Origin: CAVYVZ01 sp963772065
GTDB taxonomy: Bacteria; Acidobacteriota; Vicinamibacteria; Vicinamibacterales; UBA2999
DNA: 64,000 bases
Assembly (NCBI GenBank): GCA_963772065.1
Contig: CAVYVZ010000003.1
Location: 107,025 to 171,024, forward strand
Direction: 5' to 3'
Shown: positions 43,636 to 54,257 of the stretch, piece by piece
Layout of the letters: each line of letters begins with the position of its first letter
Position numbering within the stretch: position 1 is the stretch's first letter
Program-made: the position numbers and the translations under genes
Notes under the pieces: generated by a model
Told to the model about the DNA's origin: nothing
The model's input: the letters and a program-made list of their open reading frames with translations, nothing else
Databases searched by the model: none

Positions 43636-46600
43636 GTGCTGGTTCGTTTGGTGTTGGCTCTGGGGGGCCTTCGTCCTGCTGCCGCGGCCGTCGTGCGAAC
43701 AACCGTCGGCCAGATTGCCGGCCGTATCACCGACAGCTCCGGCGCGTGCTCCCGGGTGCGAGCTGTGACGGCCACGAGCGAGCGCACCAACCTCACACAG
43801 ACGGCCGTCTCCGACAGCGAGGGCGGCTACACCTTCGCGAGCCTGCCGGCCGGCTCCTACACGGTTCGCGTCGAGATATCGGGATTCAAGTCGGTCGAGC
43901 GGGTGAACGTCGTGCTCGACGCCGCATCACGCGTGGCCGTAGATTTTCAGCTCGAAGTTGGATCGATCGCGGAAACCGTCTCGGTGGCTGCGGCCGCGAG
44001 CCGCGTCGAAACGCTATCCGGCGACGTCAGCCGCGTCATCACCGGCGAGCAGGTAAACAACATCGCCTTGAACGGTCGTAATTACGCGCAATTGCTCCAA
44101 CTGCTCCCCGGCGCAGCCATCACGACAACGGATCCATTCCAGCTTGGGCTGTCGACGACTGGCCAGGCGATCAACGGGGTACGTGCAGGGCTCCATCTAT
44201 TTCATGGTCGACGGCGCCGACAACATGGACAACGGCGGCAACACCAACGCCATCACCAGCCCGAGCCTCGATACGATCGAGGAGGTCAAGGTGCTCACGG
44301 CCGGCTACTCCGCCGAGTTCGGCGGCCGGTCCGGAGCCCTCATCAACGTCGTCACCAAGAGCGGAACACGGGAGTTCCGAGGGAGCGCGTACGAGTTCTT
44401 TCGCAACGACAGGTTCATTCTCGATCGATCTTTGATCAGGGCGCGCCGGCGCCGCTTGACTTCAACAACGCGGGCTACACCGTCGGCGGGCCGATCGGGT
44501 CGCCGGTTCGCCGACGAGCAAGCTGTTCTTTTTCTTCGGCCAGGACTGGAAACGAATCACCAAGGAGTCAGCAACGTCAGCACGGTGCCGACCATGGCCG
44601 AGCGTTCCGGCGACTTCCGGACCTCGTCGCTCGCGGCGCCGCGCGATCCGGTAAGCGGCCAGCCGTTCCCCGACCGCACGGTTCCGGCCTCCCGCTTTTC
44701 GCCGAATGGGCGCGCGCTACTGGCGGCGTACCCGGCGCCGAATTTCGGCGGACCCGGCGGGAATTACCTCGTAACCGCCACCAACGAGACCGACAGCCGT
44801 GAGGAGGTGCTGCGGGTTGATTACGTGATCTCTCCGCGCACGCAGGCGACCTATCGCTTCACCCACAACGACGTGCAGATCTTCAATGCGTTCCAGGGCG
44901 GAAACACCGGCATCGTGCCGGGCACGCGGCCGCGCCCGGGCTGGACGACCGTCGGGTCGGTGCAGCAGACGCTGTCGAACGCGCTGCTCAACTCGGTGAC
45001 CGTGTCCGCGACCAAGAACACCATCGCCGCCGGCCCGCAGAACGAAACGCTGGCCCGCGGCGCGCTGGGCCTGACCTACCCCGAGATCTACCCGTTGAAT
45101 CGCTTCGGTGTCGGACCTGACATGACACTGACCGGCTTCACCGCGTACAACACGGGCGACTACATTCGCAACCGCAACCTGACGTACCAGGTCCGCGACG
45201 ACCTGACGTGGGTACGCGGCGCGCACGCGCTGAAGTTCGGCACGCCAGATCACCTACAGCCAGAAGGATCAGAACACCCGGCCGCGCGACAACGGCGTGG
45301 TCACGTTCGCCACGTCGGCGCGCAATTCAACAGGCAACGTCGTCGCCGACGCGCTGCTGGGCAACTTCCAGAGCTATACGGAAGGCGAGCAGGATCAGGA
45401 ATGGCGCGCGCGCTTCTGGCAGTACGAGTTCTACGCTCAGGACAACTGGCGGGTGACGCCACGAGCTGACGCTGGACCTGGGCCTGCGCTACAACATCAT
45501 CGCGCCGCTCTACAGCGCGCTGAACAACTTCTCGACGTTCGATGCTCGCCGGTTCGATGCTGCCCGGGCACCGGGTGTGGTGACAACGGATGGATCGCTC
45601 GTCCCGGGCACGGGCAGCCTCACCAACGGCATCGTCATCTTCGGCGACGGTTTTCCGGAGGACGCGCGCGGGCTGCTGCCGGCGGCGAACGACCCAGCGG
45701 CCGCCGCGCTCTTCGTCGGCCTCCCCCGCGGCGGGGTGCAGACCGAGTTCGGGGACGTCGGGCCGCGCGTCGGCTTCTCCTACAACGTCTTCGGCGACAA
45801 CCGGACTGCGATCCGCGGCGGCGTCGGCATCTTCTTCGATCGGGTTCGAACCGACTTCCTGAGCGCGTCGGCGGCAAATCCGCCGCTCGATCGTTCGGCG
45901 AACATCTTCGACGGCAACATCGACAACCCGACCGGCGGCACGCAGCGTGTGTTCCCGCCGAACATCGCGGGCATCAGGGACCGCATGCGCACGCCGCGGA
46001 TCACGACCTTCAATCTCGGCATGCAGCACGAGGTGTTGCCGGGCACGATCGTCCACGTGAACTACGTGGGCACCTTAGGCGACCGTCTGCCGCGGACGGT
46101 AAACATCAACCAGCTCCGCGCCGGCACCCGCCTCAATCCACCGGCCAGCACGATCAACGTCAACGCGCTCCGTCCGTATCCCGGCTACGGCAACATCCTC
46201 ATCACCGAGAACGAAGACGAATCGAAGTATCACAGCCTGCAGACGTCCGTCACCCGGCGCCTCGAGAAGGGGCTCGAGGTCGGTGTCAACTACACGTTCT
46301 CGAGGACCTGGGACACCACCAGCGGGACGCCGCAGGACACTTACGACATCGCGGCCGACTACGGGCTGGCGTCGATTCACCGCGCGCACAACTTCAACGG
46401 CCACTTCATCTGGCAGCTGCCGTTCTTCCGTGAGGCGGCGAGCGCGCCGCTTCGCGGCATCCTCGGCGGCTGGGATGTGTCGGGCGTCGTCGTCTAAGAG
46501 CGGCGCTCCTTTACGGTCACCGCACCGGTCGACGCGGCGCGCATCGGAGTCAACTCGACGCGCGCGACGCTCGTGGGCGATCCCACGCTGTCCGCCGGCG

Positions 46601-46932
46601 ACCGCACGCCCCAGCGATGGTTCGATACCGCCGCTTTCCTCAACCCGGCGGCCATGACGCCCGGGCAGTTCGGCAACAGTCCACGGAACGTGTTGATCGG
46701 ACCACGCTTCAGCCGCGTCGATCTGGGCCTGATGAAGATCGTCAAGGTCGCGGGCCGCCTGAACGTCCAGCTGCGCGCCGAGGCGTTCAACGCGTTCAAC
46801 ACGGTCTCGTTCACAGGGCTGAACACGACCGTCCGTTTCGACGCCGCCGGAAACCCCGCGGGCGGATACGGCGCGGTGACCAGCGCGGCGCCGGGCCGCG
46901 TGCTGGAGTTCGGCGTTCGTCTGACGTTCTGA
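43636..46932 (+). pseudogene. Oar-like TonB-dependent receptor with carboxypeptidase-regulatory N-terminus, multiple frameshifts
   Basis: Across frames the whole receptor is visible: a carboxypeptidase-regulatory domain (EGGYTFASLPAGSYTVRVEI), a plug region (ALNGRNYAQLLQLLPGAA, YFMVDGADNMDNGGNTNAI), then a beta-barrel (AEFGGRSGALINVVTKSGT, VEGFRG-type EFRGSAYEFFRND, then later ALGLTYPEIYPLNRFGVGPD and QWQLPFFREAASAPLRG-type LGGWDV), ending VLEFGVRLTF. The frame changes at least six times (about 44185, 44415, 44510, 44580, 45245, 45463), and a TAA at 46495-46497 interrupts the last part. A leading ATG at 43628 is in a different frame. The sequence between shifts is well conserved, so recent decay or base-calling errors are likely. 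Confidence 0.7.
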
Positions 46933-46940
46933 GACGCGCG

Positions 46941-47888
46941 ATGCCCTCGACCCGACGCGAGTTTCTCGTGACTGCAGGCGCTGCCGCGGCTGGCGGTGCT
47001 CTGGCTGACGCTGCGCTGGCGCTCGACGCGGGCGCCGAGCCGCGAGGCAGCGGCAGATTTCGTGGGCCGCTTTGCTTCTTCTCGAAGCACCTGCCGATGC
47101 TCGAAGGCGCTGCGCTCGCCGACGCGGTCAAGCGGATCGGCTTCGACGGCGTCGACCTCACGGTGAGACCTCGCGGACACGTCGACCCCGCGCGCGTCCG
47201 CGACGAGCTGCCGCGCGCGCTCGACGCGATCCGCGGCCGCGGCGTGGACGTTCCGATGATTACCACCGCGCTGCTCTCCGCCGACGAGCCGACCGCCCGG
47301 TCGATCCTCGAGACCGCCGGCAAGCATGGCGTCCGCTACTTCAAGCCGGGCTACTACCGCTACGCGCTCGCCGACGTTCGCGCGGAGGTGGCTGCCACCG
47401 GGCGATCGCTCGCCGGGCTCACGCAGCTTGGAGCAGCGTGCGGCATCGAGCTCGGGTTCCATAATCACGAAGGAAACATCGGCGCATCGATCTGGGACAT
47501 CGCGCCGGAGATCGACAAGCTTCCCGCGAAGTGGGCCGGCTACTACTTCGACGCGCGCCACGCGGTGGTGGAAGGCGGCGGTATCGGGTGGAAGGCGGCG
47601 ATGCGCCTCGTCGCGCCACGGCTGAAGATGATTGCCGTGAAAGACGTCTTCTGGGAGAAAGGCGACCGCGGCTGGCGACTGCATGACTGCCCGCTCGGCG
47701 ACGGGATGGTGGACTGGACGTGGTACTCGAAGGCGCTCGCGGACGGAGGCTTCCACGGGCCGGTGTCGCTCCATTTTGAGTACGACATCGAAGGGTCTAC
47801 GACCGAGGAGACGCGTGACCGTACCGTCGAGGCAGCCGCGCGCGATCTTCGATTCATCCGCGACCGGTTCACGCAGGCCTACGCGTGA
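46941..47888 (+). CDS. exported sugar-phosphate isomerase/epimerase-like TIM-barrel protein
   Basis: The 315-residue product has a Tat leader (STRREFLVTAGAAAAGG) and a xylose-isomerase-like TIM barrel: RIGFDGVDLTVRPRGHVDP near residue 65, GIELGFHNHEGNIGASIWDI with the conserved His and Glu near 175, and DVFWEKGDRGWRLHDCPLGD with a late Glu and His. Related proteins isomerise or epimerise sugars, or act on their oxidised forms. It follows the TonB receptor by 8 bases and overlaps the next gene by four. Confidence 0.82.
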   Translation: MPSTRREFLVTAGAAAAGGALADAALALDAGAEPRGSGRFRGPLCFFSKHLPMLEGAALADAVKRIGFDGVDLTVRPRGHVDPARVRDELPRALDAIRGRGVDVPMITTALLSADEPTARSILETAGKHGVRYFKPGYYRYALADVRAEVAATGRSLAGLTQLGAACGIELGFHNHEGNIGASIWDIAPEIDKLPAKWAGYYFDARHAVVEGGGIGWKAAMRLVAPRLKMIAVKDVFWEKGDRGWRLHDCPLGDGMVDWTWYSKALADGGFHGPVSLHFEYDIEGSTTEETRDRTVEAAARDLRFIRDRFTQAYA

Positions 47889-49141
47889 TCGCGGCGCTCT
47901 CCACAGTTCTTTTCCTTCTTGGCGGCGTCGGCGGGCAGGAAGCGGCGGCCCAGAAGCCCGCATCGCCCAAGCCTCCGCAGTTGAAGGTGTTCCTCGACTG
48001 CGAGTCCTGCTTTGCCGACTTTCTCCGCACCGAGATCCAGTTCGTGGACTTCGTGCGGGATCGGACCGAAGCGGACGTTCACATTCTCATCACGCGGGCC
48101 GACACGAGCAGTGGAGGCAGCGAGTACAACGTCGCCTTCATCGGCGCTGGACGGGTCGAGGGGCTGACGGAGACGCTGAGAACCGTCACCGCGAACTCGG
48201 ATACCGACGACGTCATTCGACGACAGCTGGCCACGGCCGTGCGCGTCGGCCTGCTGCGGTTCCTGACGCGAGAGGCGGTGCCTCCGGCCCTCGACGTCGG
48301 CGTTCGACTCGGGTCCGAAGGTCAACGGCCCGCCGTCGCGGGCGATCGCTGGAACAACTGGGTATTCAGCCTCCGCGGCTCCGCGTCGTTCGATGGCGAG
48401 GAGTCGAGCCGGGAACGACAGATCGGCGCCAACCTGAGCGCGGACCGGATCACGCCCGACTGGAAGATCACGCTCGGCGGCGAGCTCGAACACGAGCGGG
48501 AGGAGTTCGATCTCGAGGAGGACGAACCCGTGAAGGTCGAGCGGCGCGAGCGCGACTTCAACTGGCTCGTCGCCAAGGCGCTCGGGGAGCACTGGTCGAT
48601 TGGCGCGATGGGCGACGTCGAGTCGTCGACCTTCGACAACATGAAGTTCTCGATCACCGGCGCGCCGGCCATCGAATACAACGTGTTCCCCTATTCGATG
48701 CACATGCGGCGGCAGCTCAGGGCGTTGTACGACGTGGGCGTCAACCACGTGCGGTATTACGAGGAGACACTTTTCGGCGAAACCAGGGAGACGCTTCCGC
48801 GGCACGAGCTCTCGCTGACGTTCGAGCAACGCGAACGATGGGGGTCGCTGCAGGCGCGTGTGGAGTGGTCGCAGTACCTGCACGACCTCAGCAAGTCGCG
48901 GCTCGAGACGGAGGGGGAGCTCTCGGTCCGCCTTGCGCGCGGCCTGGCGGTCGCATCGACACTCAGCGCGTCGCGCATCCGCGATCAACTGTCCATCCCG
49001 GCCCGGGGCGCCACGCCCGAAGAAGTGCTGCTTCGGCTGCGCCAGCTCCAGAGCGGTTACGAGTACAGCCTGTCGGTGAGTCTGACGTATACGTTCGGCT
49101 CGATCTTCAGCAGCGTGGTGAATCCGCGATTTGGGCAGTAG
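47885..49141 (+). CDS. exported protein of unknown function, likely outer-membrane beta-barrel
   Basis: The 418-residue product has a signal peptide (IAALSTVLFLLGGVGGQEAA) and alternating hydrophobic/charged strands in its second half (WVFSLRGSASFDGEESSRER, then WKITLGGELEHEREEF and SLTYTFGSIFSSVVNPRFGQ), the last residue pattern resembling an outer-membrane protein end. The first part (QFVDFVRDRTEADVHILITR) is a different domain. No family is recognised. The GTG at 47885 overlaps the preceding stop (GTGA). Confidence 0.6.
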   Translation: MIAALSTVLFLLGGVGGQEAAAQKPASPKPPQLKVFLDCESCFADFLRTEIQFVDFVRDRTEADVHILITRADTSSGGSEYNVAFIGAGRVEGLTETLRTVTANSDTDDVIRRQLATAVRVGLLRFLTREAVPPALDVGVRLGSEGQRPAVAGDRWNNWVFSLRGSASFDGEESSRERQIGANLSADRITPDWKITLGGELEHEREEFDLEEDEPVKVERRERDFNWLVAKALGEHWSIGAMGDVESSTFDNMKFSITGAPAIEYNVFPYSMHMRRQLRALYDVGVNHVRYYEETLFGETRETLPRHELSLTFEQRERWGSLQARVEWSQYLHDLSKSRLETEGELSVRLARGLAVASTLSASRIRDQLSIPARGATPEEVLLRLRQLQSGYEYSLSVSLTYTFGSIFSSVVNPRFGQ

Positions 49142-49146
49142 CCGCG

Positions 49147-50526
49147 TCAGACGTCGGGCACGGAGTCCAACACGAGCACCCAGTCGCCGGAACCGCTCGC
49201 ATTCTGTCCTCTCGGGCCGACTGTGTGAACGCCTCCCGCGCGCGCGGGGAAACCGGGGATGGCCGCATACGCACCCGTCGTCGGATCGAACCAGCGCGCT
49301 GCCACTCTCGGACCTGCCAGTCGTCCAAGATCCACGGCGAGCGCGCGAACGCCCGGCGTGTAGATCAGCGCGTACGACCCGTCCATCGCGAGCGCGGCGG
49401 CAGCGCGATCCGCGCCGGCCCCCGCGCCACTCGTGAGCAGCGCGTCGTTCATGTCGGGCCGCAGCTGCCACCAGGCGCGTCCGCCGAGCAGTGCCCGCAG
49501 GTGCGTCATCGTGCGGGCGCCCTCGAGATCCATGGCGCGCCGCCAGGATGGACTGAACCGCCACACGTCCTTGTTGCCGATCACCTGCCCGGAGGCGCCC
49601 GACAGGACAGCCTGATACGCCTGTCGCCGCACGCCCCCCGCGGCAACGCCCTCGTCCTCATATCTCGCCTCGATGAGGAAGAACGGCAGCGTCGACCTGC
49701 GGGTACTCTCCGTACGCGTCCGCGACCACGGTGTGTTGGTCGGAGTAGATGTTGTTCACGCGCAGCCACGATTGCGCCGTGCCGACGAACTCGAGGCCCG
49801 CGGTGCCACGGGCGCCGTGGAATGTGTGCAGCCACCGGTCGGCCTCGATATCGCGAATCCCGTCGACGATCGCGACCAGAAGATCGCGGTCCGGTGGGTT
49901 GTAGTCGCCTCCGTGGACCCAGAGAATGTTGTCGTACCCTTTGAATCGAGTCGCCAGGTACCTGCCGTAGGCGCGCAGCCGGGCGCTGCCCATCGCCTTC
50001 ATCTCCGAGTACCAGCCCTGATTGCCGCCGGAGTGCCCGAGATATGAGGGCGCGAGCATGACGAGCATGTCCCGCTCGGCCGCCATGCCGATCACGCACG
50101 CCGCATGGGCGAAGTACGCTTCATTGGGTGCCGAGAAATCCCCGGGGCTGAGAAACGGTGCGTCCCCGTAGGCGTTCGACGGCGGCTCGTCGGCGAAGTA
50201 GTGCTCGATCAGATTGACGAGCACCGCATTGAAACCTTCTGCCGTCTGTTCTCGAGGTACGCCTCCGCGTCTTCCACCGTGAGTTGAGCCATGAGCGACC
50301 ATGCGCTGTCGCCCTGGATCAGGAACGGCGCTCCTCGTGGGTCCACGAGGTACCGCGTGCCGGCTTGGACGCTCAGCGGGAATCGAGCGCTGGCCGCTCG
50401 ACTCACATTGGCGGTGGCACACGCGCGCGGCGACCCATGAAAGCGGCCGCCGCAGGCGGGGTTTGCGACCGCGGCAATGACGATAACGACGAATGTGACA
50501 ATAAAACGGTCAGAGGTTTTCAGCAT
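49147..50526 (-). CDS. exported apiosidase-like (DUF4038) glycosidase, two frameshifts
   Basis: The signal-peptide protein begins MLKTSDRFIVTFVVIVIAAV, then follows the DUF4038 glycoside-hydrolase-like pattern: PFLIQGDSAWSLMAQLTVED, GFNAVLVNLIEHYFADEPPS, and NILWVHGGDYNPPDRDLLVA with the acidic catalytic pair. The C-terminal part (WFDPTTGAYAAIPGFPARAG) matches the putative collagen-binding domain paired with DUF4038. The frame breaks at about 50235 (a missing base in CC of the plus strand) and about 49687, so the three pieces must be joined. Sugar cleavage from a polymer is inferred. Confidence 0.72.
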
Positions 50527-50591
50527 GTTCGGTTTCCGGTATTTTCCCGTTGATTCGAGTAGTCGTCCGCCGACTGAATCAAGGAGGACCG

Positions 50592-51554
50592 GTGCCTGCC
50601 ACGTTCTTCACGCTGCCAGATGGAAGTCCACGGGCCGTCATGGGGGTCCGACGCCGCAACGACGGCACCGTACAAACGATCAATGAATCCGTCCCCGACG
50701 GCGACACCGTCGGCATACAACTCGACGGAACGGGTTCGGTTCGGTTTCTGGGCGTCGACACTCCCGAAAAATCCTTCGAGCAGCCGTTGGGCGGGGCGGC
50801 CGCTCTGAACGGTCAGCCCTGGGAACAGTTTCTGTCGAACCCGTTTGCGCCGGGTCTTCCAGCGTCGGCGCTCCTCGAGCTCCAGCTGGCCGACCACCTG
50901 CGGGCGAGGGTGGGGCCCGGTGCCGCGGCAAATCACCACCGCGCGGCGATCGCCGCATCGGACGCGCTGAAGGGGCTCATCCAGGCCGATATGACCGCCC
51001 TCGGCCAGGCTCCTGCCGCGTTCGGCTACTTCGTCGCGTTCTCCTACGAGGTCTTCGATCGCAACGGGCGATTCCTGGCGTTCATCAATCGGAACCAGCC
51101 GAACCCGAACGTTCCGGCGCCTCGACCCGATTCGTACAACGAGCGGATGCTCGAAGCGGGACACACGCTGCCCTATTTCATCTGGCCCAACATCGACCCG
51201 TTTCGCAAGGCCGACTCCATTGCCGACGCGGTTCTGCCGCCCAAGACTGCCAACACGGTGGCGGAAACCGGCGACCTCAAGAAAGCGCGGAATTTCGTGA
51301 AGGCCGCCCGAGCGGCCAAGAAAGGCGTCTTCAAGGACGGCGATCTGCTGCGGTTCGAGGCCTTCGAAATCAGGTATCTGGGGCGCGGCGAGGCCCCCAA
51401 CCGCGCGGTGATCGACCTGAGCAAGAACGATGACGTCATGCTTCGGCCGCAAAGCTACTTCAAGATTCCCCGGCCGGAGGACCGCCTCTTCGTCCCGCCC
51501 GAATTCGTGCCGCTGTTCTCGGCGCGAGGCTGGCGCCTCGAAGGTTTCGCCTGA
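50592..51554 (+). CDS. SNase-like (thermonuclease-fold) protein with inserts
   Basis: The 320-residue product has the staphylococcal nuclease signature VPDGDTVGIQLDGTGSVRFL-GVDTPEKSF near residue 45, where DGDT, the Arg of RFLG and the Glu of DTPE match the catalytic set. A second conserved Arg of SNase is not obvious in the long middle region, which has no resemblance to typical nucleases. The N-terminus lacks a clear signal. GTG 50592 is chosen because AAGGAGG lies at 50581-50587; the upstream TTG at 50550 has none. Activity is uncertain. Confidence 0.6.
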   Translation: MPATFFTLPDGSPRAVMGVRRRNDGTVQTINESVPDGDTVGIQLDGTGSVRFLGVDTPEKSFEQPLGGAAALNGQPWEQFLSNPFAPGLPASALLELQLADHLRARVGPGAAANHHRAAIAASDALKGLIQADMTALGQAPAAFGYFVAFSYEVFDRNGRFLAFINRNQPNPNVPAPRPDSYNERMLEAGHTLPYFIWPNIDPFRKADSIADAVLPPKTANTVAETGDLKKARNFVKAARAAKKGVFKDGDLLRFEAFEIRYLGRGEAPNRAVIDLSKNDDVMLRPQSYFKIPRPEDRLFVPPEFVPLFSARGWRLEGFA

Positions 51555-51555
51555 T

Positions 51556-51858
51556 TCAAGGGCGCGTGAACTCGCTCGTGCGGGTAATGGTCGCGACTTC
51601 CATTCGATAGGACCGGTACCACCGATCGATCCCGGCCTGTTGCACGGCGCGATGGCGCGGATCGTTCCTCCACTCGAGCAGTGTCTGTTCGTCTGCCCAC
51701 CAGACCAGCGTGAGTCGCTCACCATCGTCCGCTCGGAAGCTCTTGACATCGACGAAGCCGGGCGCCTGCCGCGCCAATTCGAGCGTAGACGCGAGCGCAC
51801 GGGCGTAATCATCGCCTGCGCTGTCAACGAGCTTCGAGCGGAACATCACCACGACCAT
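51556..51858 (-). CDS. antibiotic biosynthesis monooxygenase-fold (ABM) protein
   Basis: The 100-residue product has the ABM ferredoxin-like fold: VVVMFRSKLVDSAGDDYARA, APGFVDVKSFRADDGERLTL-type segments, and QTLLEWRNDPRHRAVQQAG. Such dimers oxidise quinones or degrade haem without cofactors. ATG 51858 follows GAGGAAGG. It stands alone. Confidence 0.8.
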   Translation of the reverse strand: MVVVMFRSKLVDSAGDDYARALASTLELARQAPGFVDVKSFRADDGERLTLVWWADEQTLLEWRNDPRHRAVQQAGIDRWYRSYRMEVATITRTSEFTRP

Positions 51859-52000
51859 CGCGTCACCTTCCTCGTCGGAACGATCGACTGACACTTCGAG
51901 GATATCGGCGAACACGCAGCGCTTGTCGGGGCGACAATCGAAGGAGTGGCGGTCTGACGCGCGAGAGGCGGGGCGGCCACGCAGCGACCGCCCCGTCCAT

Positions 52001-52688
52001 TTACGCGTTGCGCCCGGCGAGCAGCGACGCCAGCGCATCGAGGCGATCGGCCCAGTACTTCTTCGCCTCGGCGGACGCGGCCCGGTCGCGCAGCTTCGTG
52101 TGCGTGAGAGCGACCATGCTCTTCACGCTGCTCTTCGGCGTGAAGCCGACGACGACGATCGTGCCGTCGGGCCACTGCAGCCGCATCGATTTCGGCGCGG
52201 TCGCCGTGCGCACGCTGGCCTTGACGCCGCCGAGCCAGCGGCGTCGAGTCGCGGCGTCGGCCCAGGCGCGGAAAAGCGTCTTGACCGGAACGTTGAGCGT
52301 CTTGCTCTTGTTGGCCTCGGTACGCCCCGTCGCGGCGCTGGCCCAGATCGCGCAGGCCCTTGATGCGCTCGTAGCCGACGGTGACGGTCTGCGCCCACCA
52401 GTCTCCGACGCCGTGCTTGCCGTGCACGAGCGCCGCAATGTCGCGATGCCGCATCGCCGCGGCCTCGTCGGCGTCGAGCAGGCGTACCCATTCCTGCCAG
52501 GTGTGTCCCGTCTTCGCGGCGACGGATTGATCGCTCATGCCGGCCAACGCCGCGTGGTCGACGCGAGGCGCTGGCTGCGCTTTTTCTCTTGTCTTGGAAA
52601 TGACGTGCGCGCGGGCGGTGGTATAGGATTCGCCCGTCTTCTCCATCCGCGTGCGGATGATGCGCTTGCGGTCCTTGTCGCGGGGCAT
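52001..52688 (-). CDS. DUF4287 + SRPBCC (AHSA1-like) fusion protein, frameshifted near 52319
   Basis: The N-terminal part (PRVDHAALAGMSDQSVAAKT, then GHTWQEWVRLLDADEAAAMR and GVGDWWAQTVTVGYERIKGL) matches DUF4287, and the C-terminal part (LNVPVKTLFRAWADAATRRR, then QWPDGTIVVVGFTPKSS) is a START-like/AHSA1 domain. The two are known as one gene family. One extra base near 52319 separates them. ATG 52688 follows AAGGAG. Ligand unknown. Confidence 0.72.
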
Positions 52689-52912
52689 CGTCTGAGCTCC
52701 TTTGCACGCACCACGGGCTCGCTCCCCGGCAGCGCGCACGCGGCGACGCAAAGGTTCAGACGTCCGAATCCGGGAGTATGCCCCCCTTTGCCTCACGACG
52801 GTCCCGGCCGGAGCGGGACCCGAAGAGGTTTGGCGCGGATCGACGCCGGCATCAGCATGCGCTCGAAGCCGGGCTTCCGTCAAGCATCAGCGGTCAGACC
52901 AATCTGCGGCTC

Positions 52913-53305
52913 TTAGAAACGGTTCGCCCCGCCTATGAGGGAGCCTGGGTCGCGTGTGTCGTGATCGAAGCTGTGCACCGCCTCGTCCTCCGAGTCGAAC
53001 ACGCGGAACACGCACGACAGCTTCGTAATGTCCATCACGTGCGTGCTCCGCGGCGTGAGGTGGCACAAGCGGATATCGCCGCCACGCCGCCGGGCGCTGA
53101 CGTACTTCGCGACCAGCATTCCAAGGCCGGCGCTGTCGATGTAGGTCACGCGCGCCAGATCCATGACGAGCTTGACGCATCCGCGCGCGATGAGCGCCTC
53201 CACATGCTCGCGGAACGGGTCCTCAGCTTCCGTGAGGACCAACCGGCCGTTGAGATTCAGCACCGTCACATCGCCGACGGCGTGTTCCGTGATCTCCAGG
53301 AGCAT
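52913..53305 (-). CDS. STAS-domain anti-anti-sigma factor-like protein
   Basis: The 130-residue product has the STAS fold: VGDVTVLNLNGRLVLTEAED, then VMDLARVTYIDSAGLGMLVA with the phosphorylatable serine in YIDSAGLG, and SCVFRVFDSEDEAVHSF. It can switch partner between an anti-sigma kinase and a sigma factor. It follows the receiver/kinase fusion gene by 8 bases on the same strand, so the two are a natural pair. ATG 53305 is preferred to the TTG at 53317. Confidence 0.85.
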   Translation of the reverse strand: MLLEITEHAVGDVTVLNLNGRLVLTEAEDPFREHVEALIARGCVKLVMDLARVTYIDSAGLGMLVAKYVSARRRGGDIRLCHLTPRSTHVMDITKLSCVFRVFDSEDEAVHSFDHDTRDPGSLIGGANRF

Positions 53306-53313
53306 GAGGCGTC

Positions 53314-54171
53314 TCAATCCAGATACTGCACCAGCACCACTTCGTTCCGCTTCTCGTTATAGATCACTTCGTCGACCAGCGCGCGCGTGATGACGAGTCC
53401 GAGCCCGCCCGGACGGATGCCGAGCTCCTCGCGCACGCGGGCGTGGCCGAGCGGATCCTCCGCCGGGTTGCAGATGGCCGCATGCTTGATCGCGTCGATG
53501 TCGAAGCCATCCCCCGGGTCGGAGATGCGGTAGAGCAGCATGCGGCGCGCGCGCAGGCAGGAGATGCGCACCGTGCGCGTAGCGTCGAGCTTTCCGCCCC
53601 ACTCCATCGCATTCGTCAGCAGCTCGCGGAACGCCTGCGCGACGGAATCGCGGACGTCATCCGGGAGACGCATATCGAGCTGCATCACGAAGTCGTAGAT
53701 GCGCTCGGCGACCTCCAGCGAGCACGGGGCCACCAGCTCCACCCACTCGGGTTTGGCCGACACGACTTGGATCGGGAGCGCCGCCGCGGGCGAAGCCGCG
53801 AGCACATCCTTGACGACCTCGACGATCTTGCCTGGTGCCACGGGCTTGCGCACGTAGCGATGCGCCTGTCCCTGAACGGCTCGCAGGAGCGTCTCCGGCG
53901 TGTCGTCGGCGGTCATCATGACCACCCGCGGCGCGGCTGCGAGCCCACGCGCCTGCGCCAGTACCTCGAGGCCGCTCATCCCGGGAAGACCGATGTCCAG
54001 CAGCATGAGGTCGACTCCCTGCTGCTGAAGCTTGAGGAGCGCCTCGGGCCCGTCCGCGGCCTGCTCCGTGACGTACCCCGCGTCCTCGAGCAGCGCCGTC
54101 ACTGCGAATCGCAGAGCGCGATCGTCGTCGACGATGAGCACGCGGTGGGCCGCCGCCATTGGAGTGGCCAT
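53314..54171 (-). CDS. receiver domain fused to an anti-sigma-type ATPase (RsbW-like)
   Basis: The 285-residue product starts AHRVLIVDDDRALRFAVTAL, a receiver with phosphoacceptor Asp in LMLLDIGLPGMSG (about residue 60) and Lys in YVRKPVAPGK. From about residue 145 it is a GHKL-type ATPase of the RsbW kind: QAFRELLTNAMEWGGKLDAT, then ISDPGDGFDIDAI and GIRPGGLGLVITRALVDEVI. A phosphorelay input would thus control an anti-sigma kinase, upstream of the STAS protein. ATG 54171 is chosen since GGAGGT lies just before it. A divergent hybrid kinase may phosphorylate it. Confidence 0.85.
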   Translation of the reverse strand: MATPMAAAHRVLIVDDDRALRFAVTALLEDAGYVTEQAADGPEALLKLQQQGVDLMLLDIGLPGMSGLEVLAQARGLAAAPRVVMMTADDTPETLLRAVQGQAHRYVRKPVAPGKIVEVVKDVLAASPAAALPIQVVSAKPEWVELVAPCSLEVAERIYDFVMQLDMRLPDDVRDSVAQAFRELLTNAMEWGGKLDATRTVRISCLRARRMLLYRISDPGDGFDIDAIKHAAICNPAEDPLGHARVREELGIRPGGLGLVITRALVDEVIYNEKRNEVVLVQYLD

Positions 54172-54257
54172 CACGACCTCCATCGGGAACCTGCGAAAAG
54201 CCTGAGGCGATCGGGGCGATCGGCAGTAGTCTACTGCGCGCCGCACCCGGCGTAACG

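Noticed and set aside
47683..49944. Very long plus-strand frame spanning two genes
   Set aside because: It overlaps the isomerase-like and outer-membrane-like genes in another frame and shows only shadow composition.
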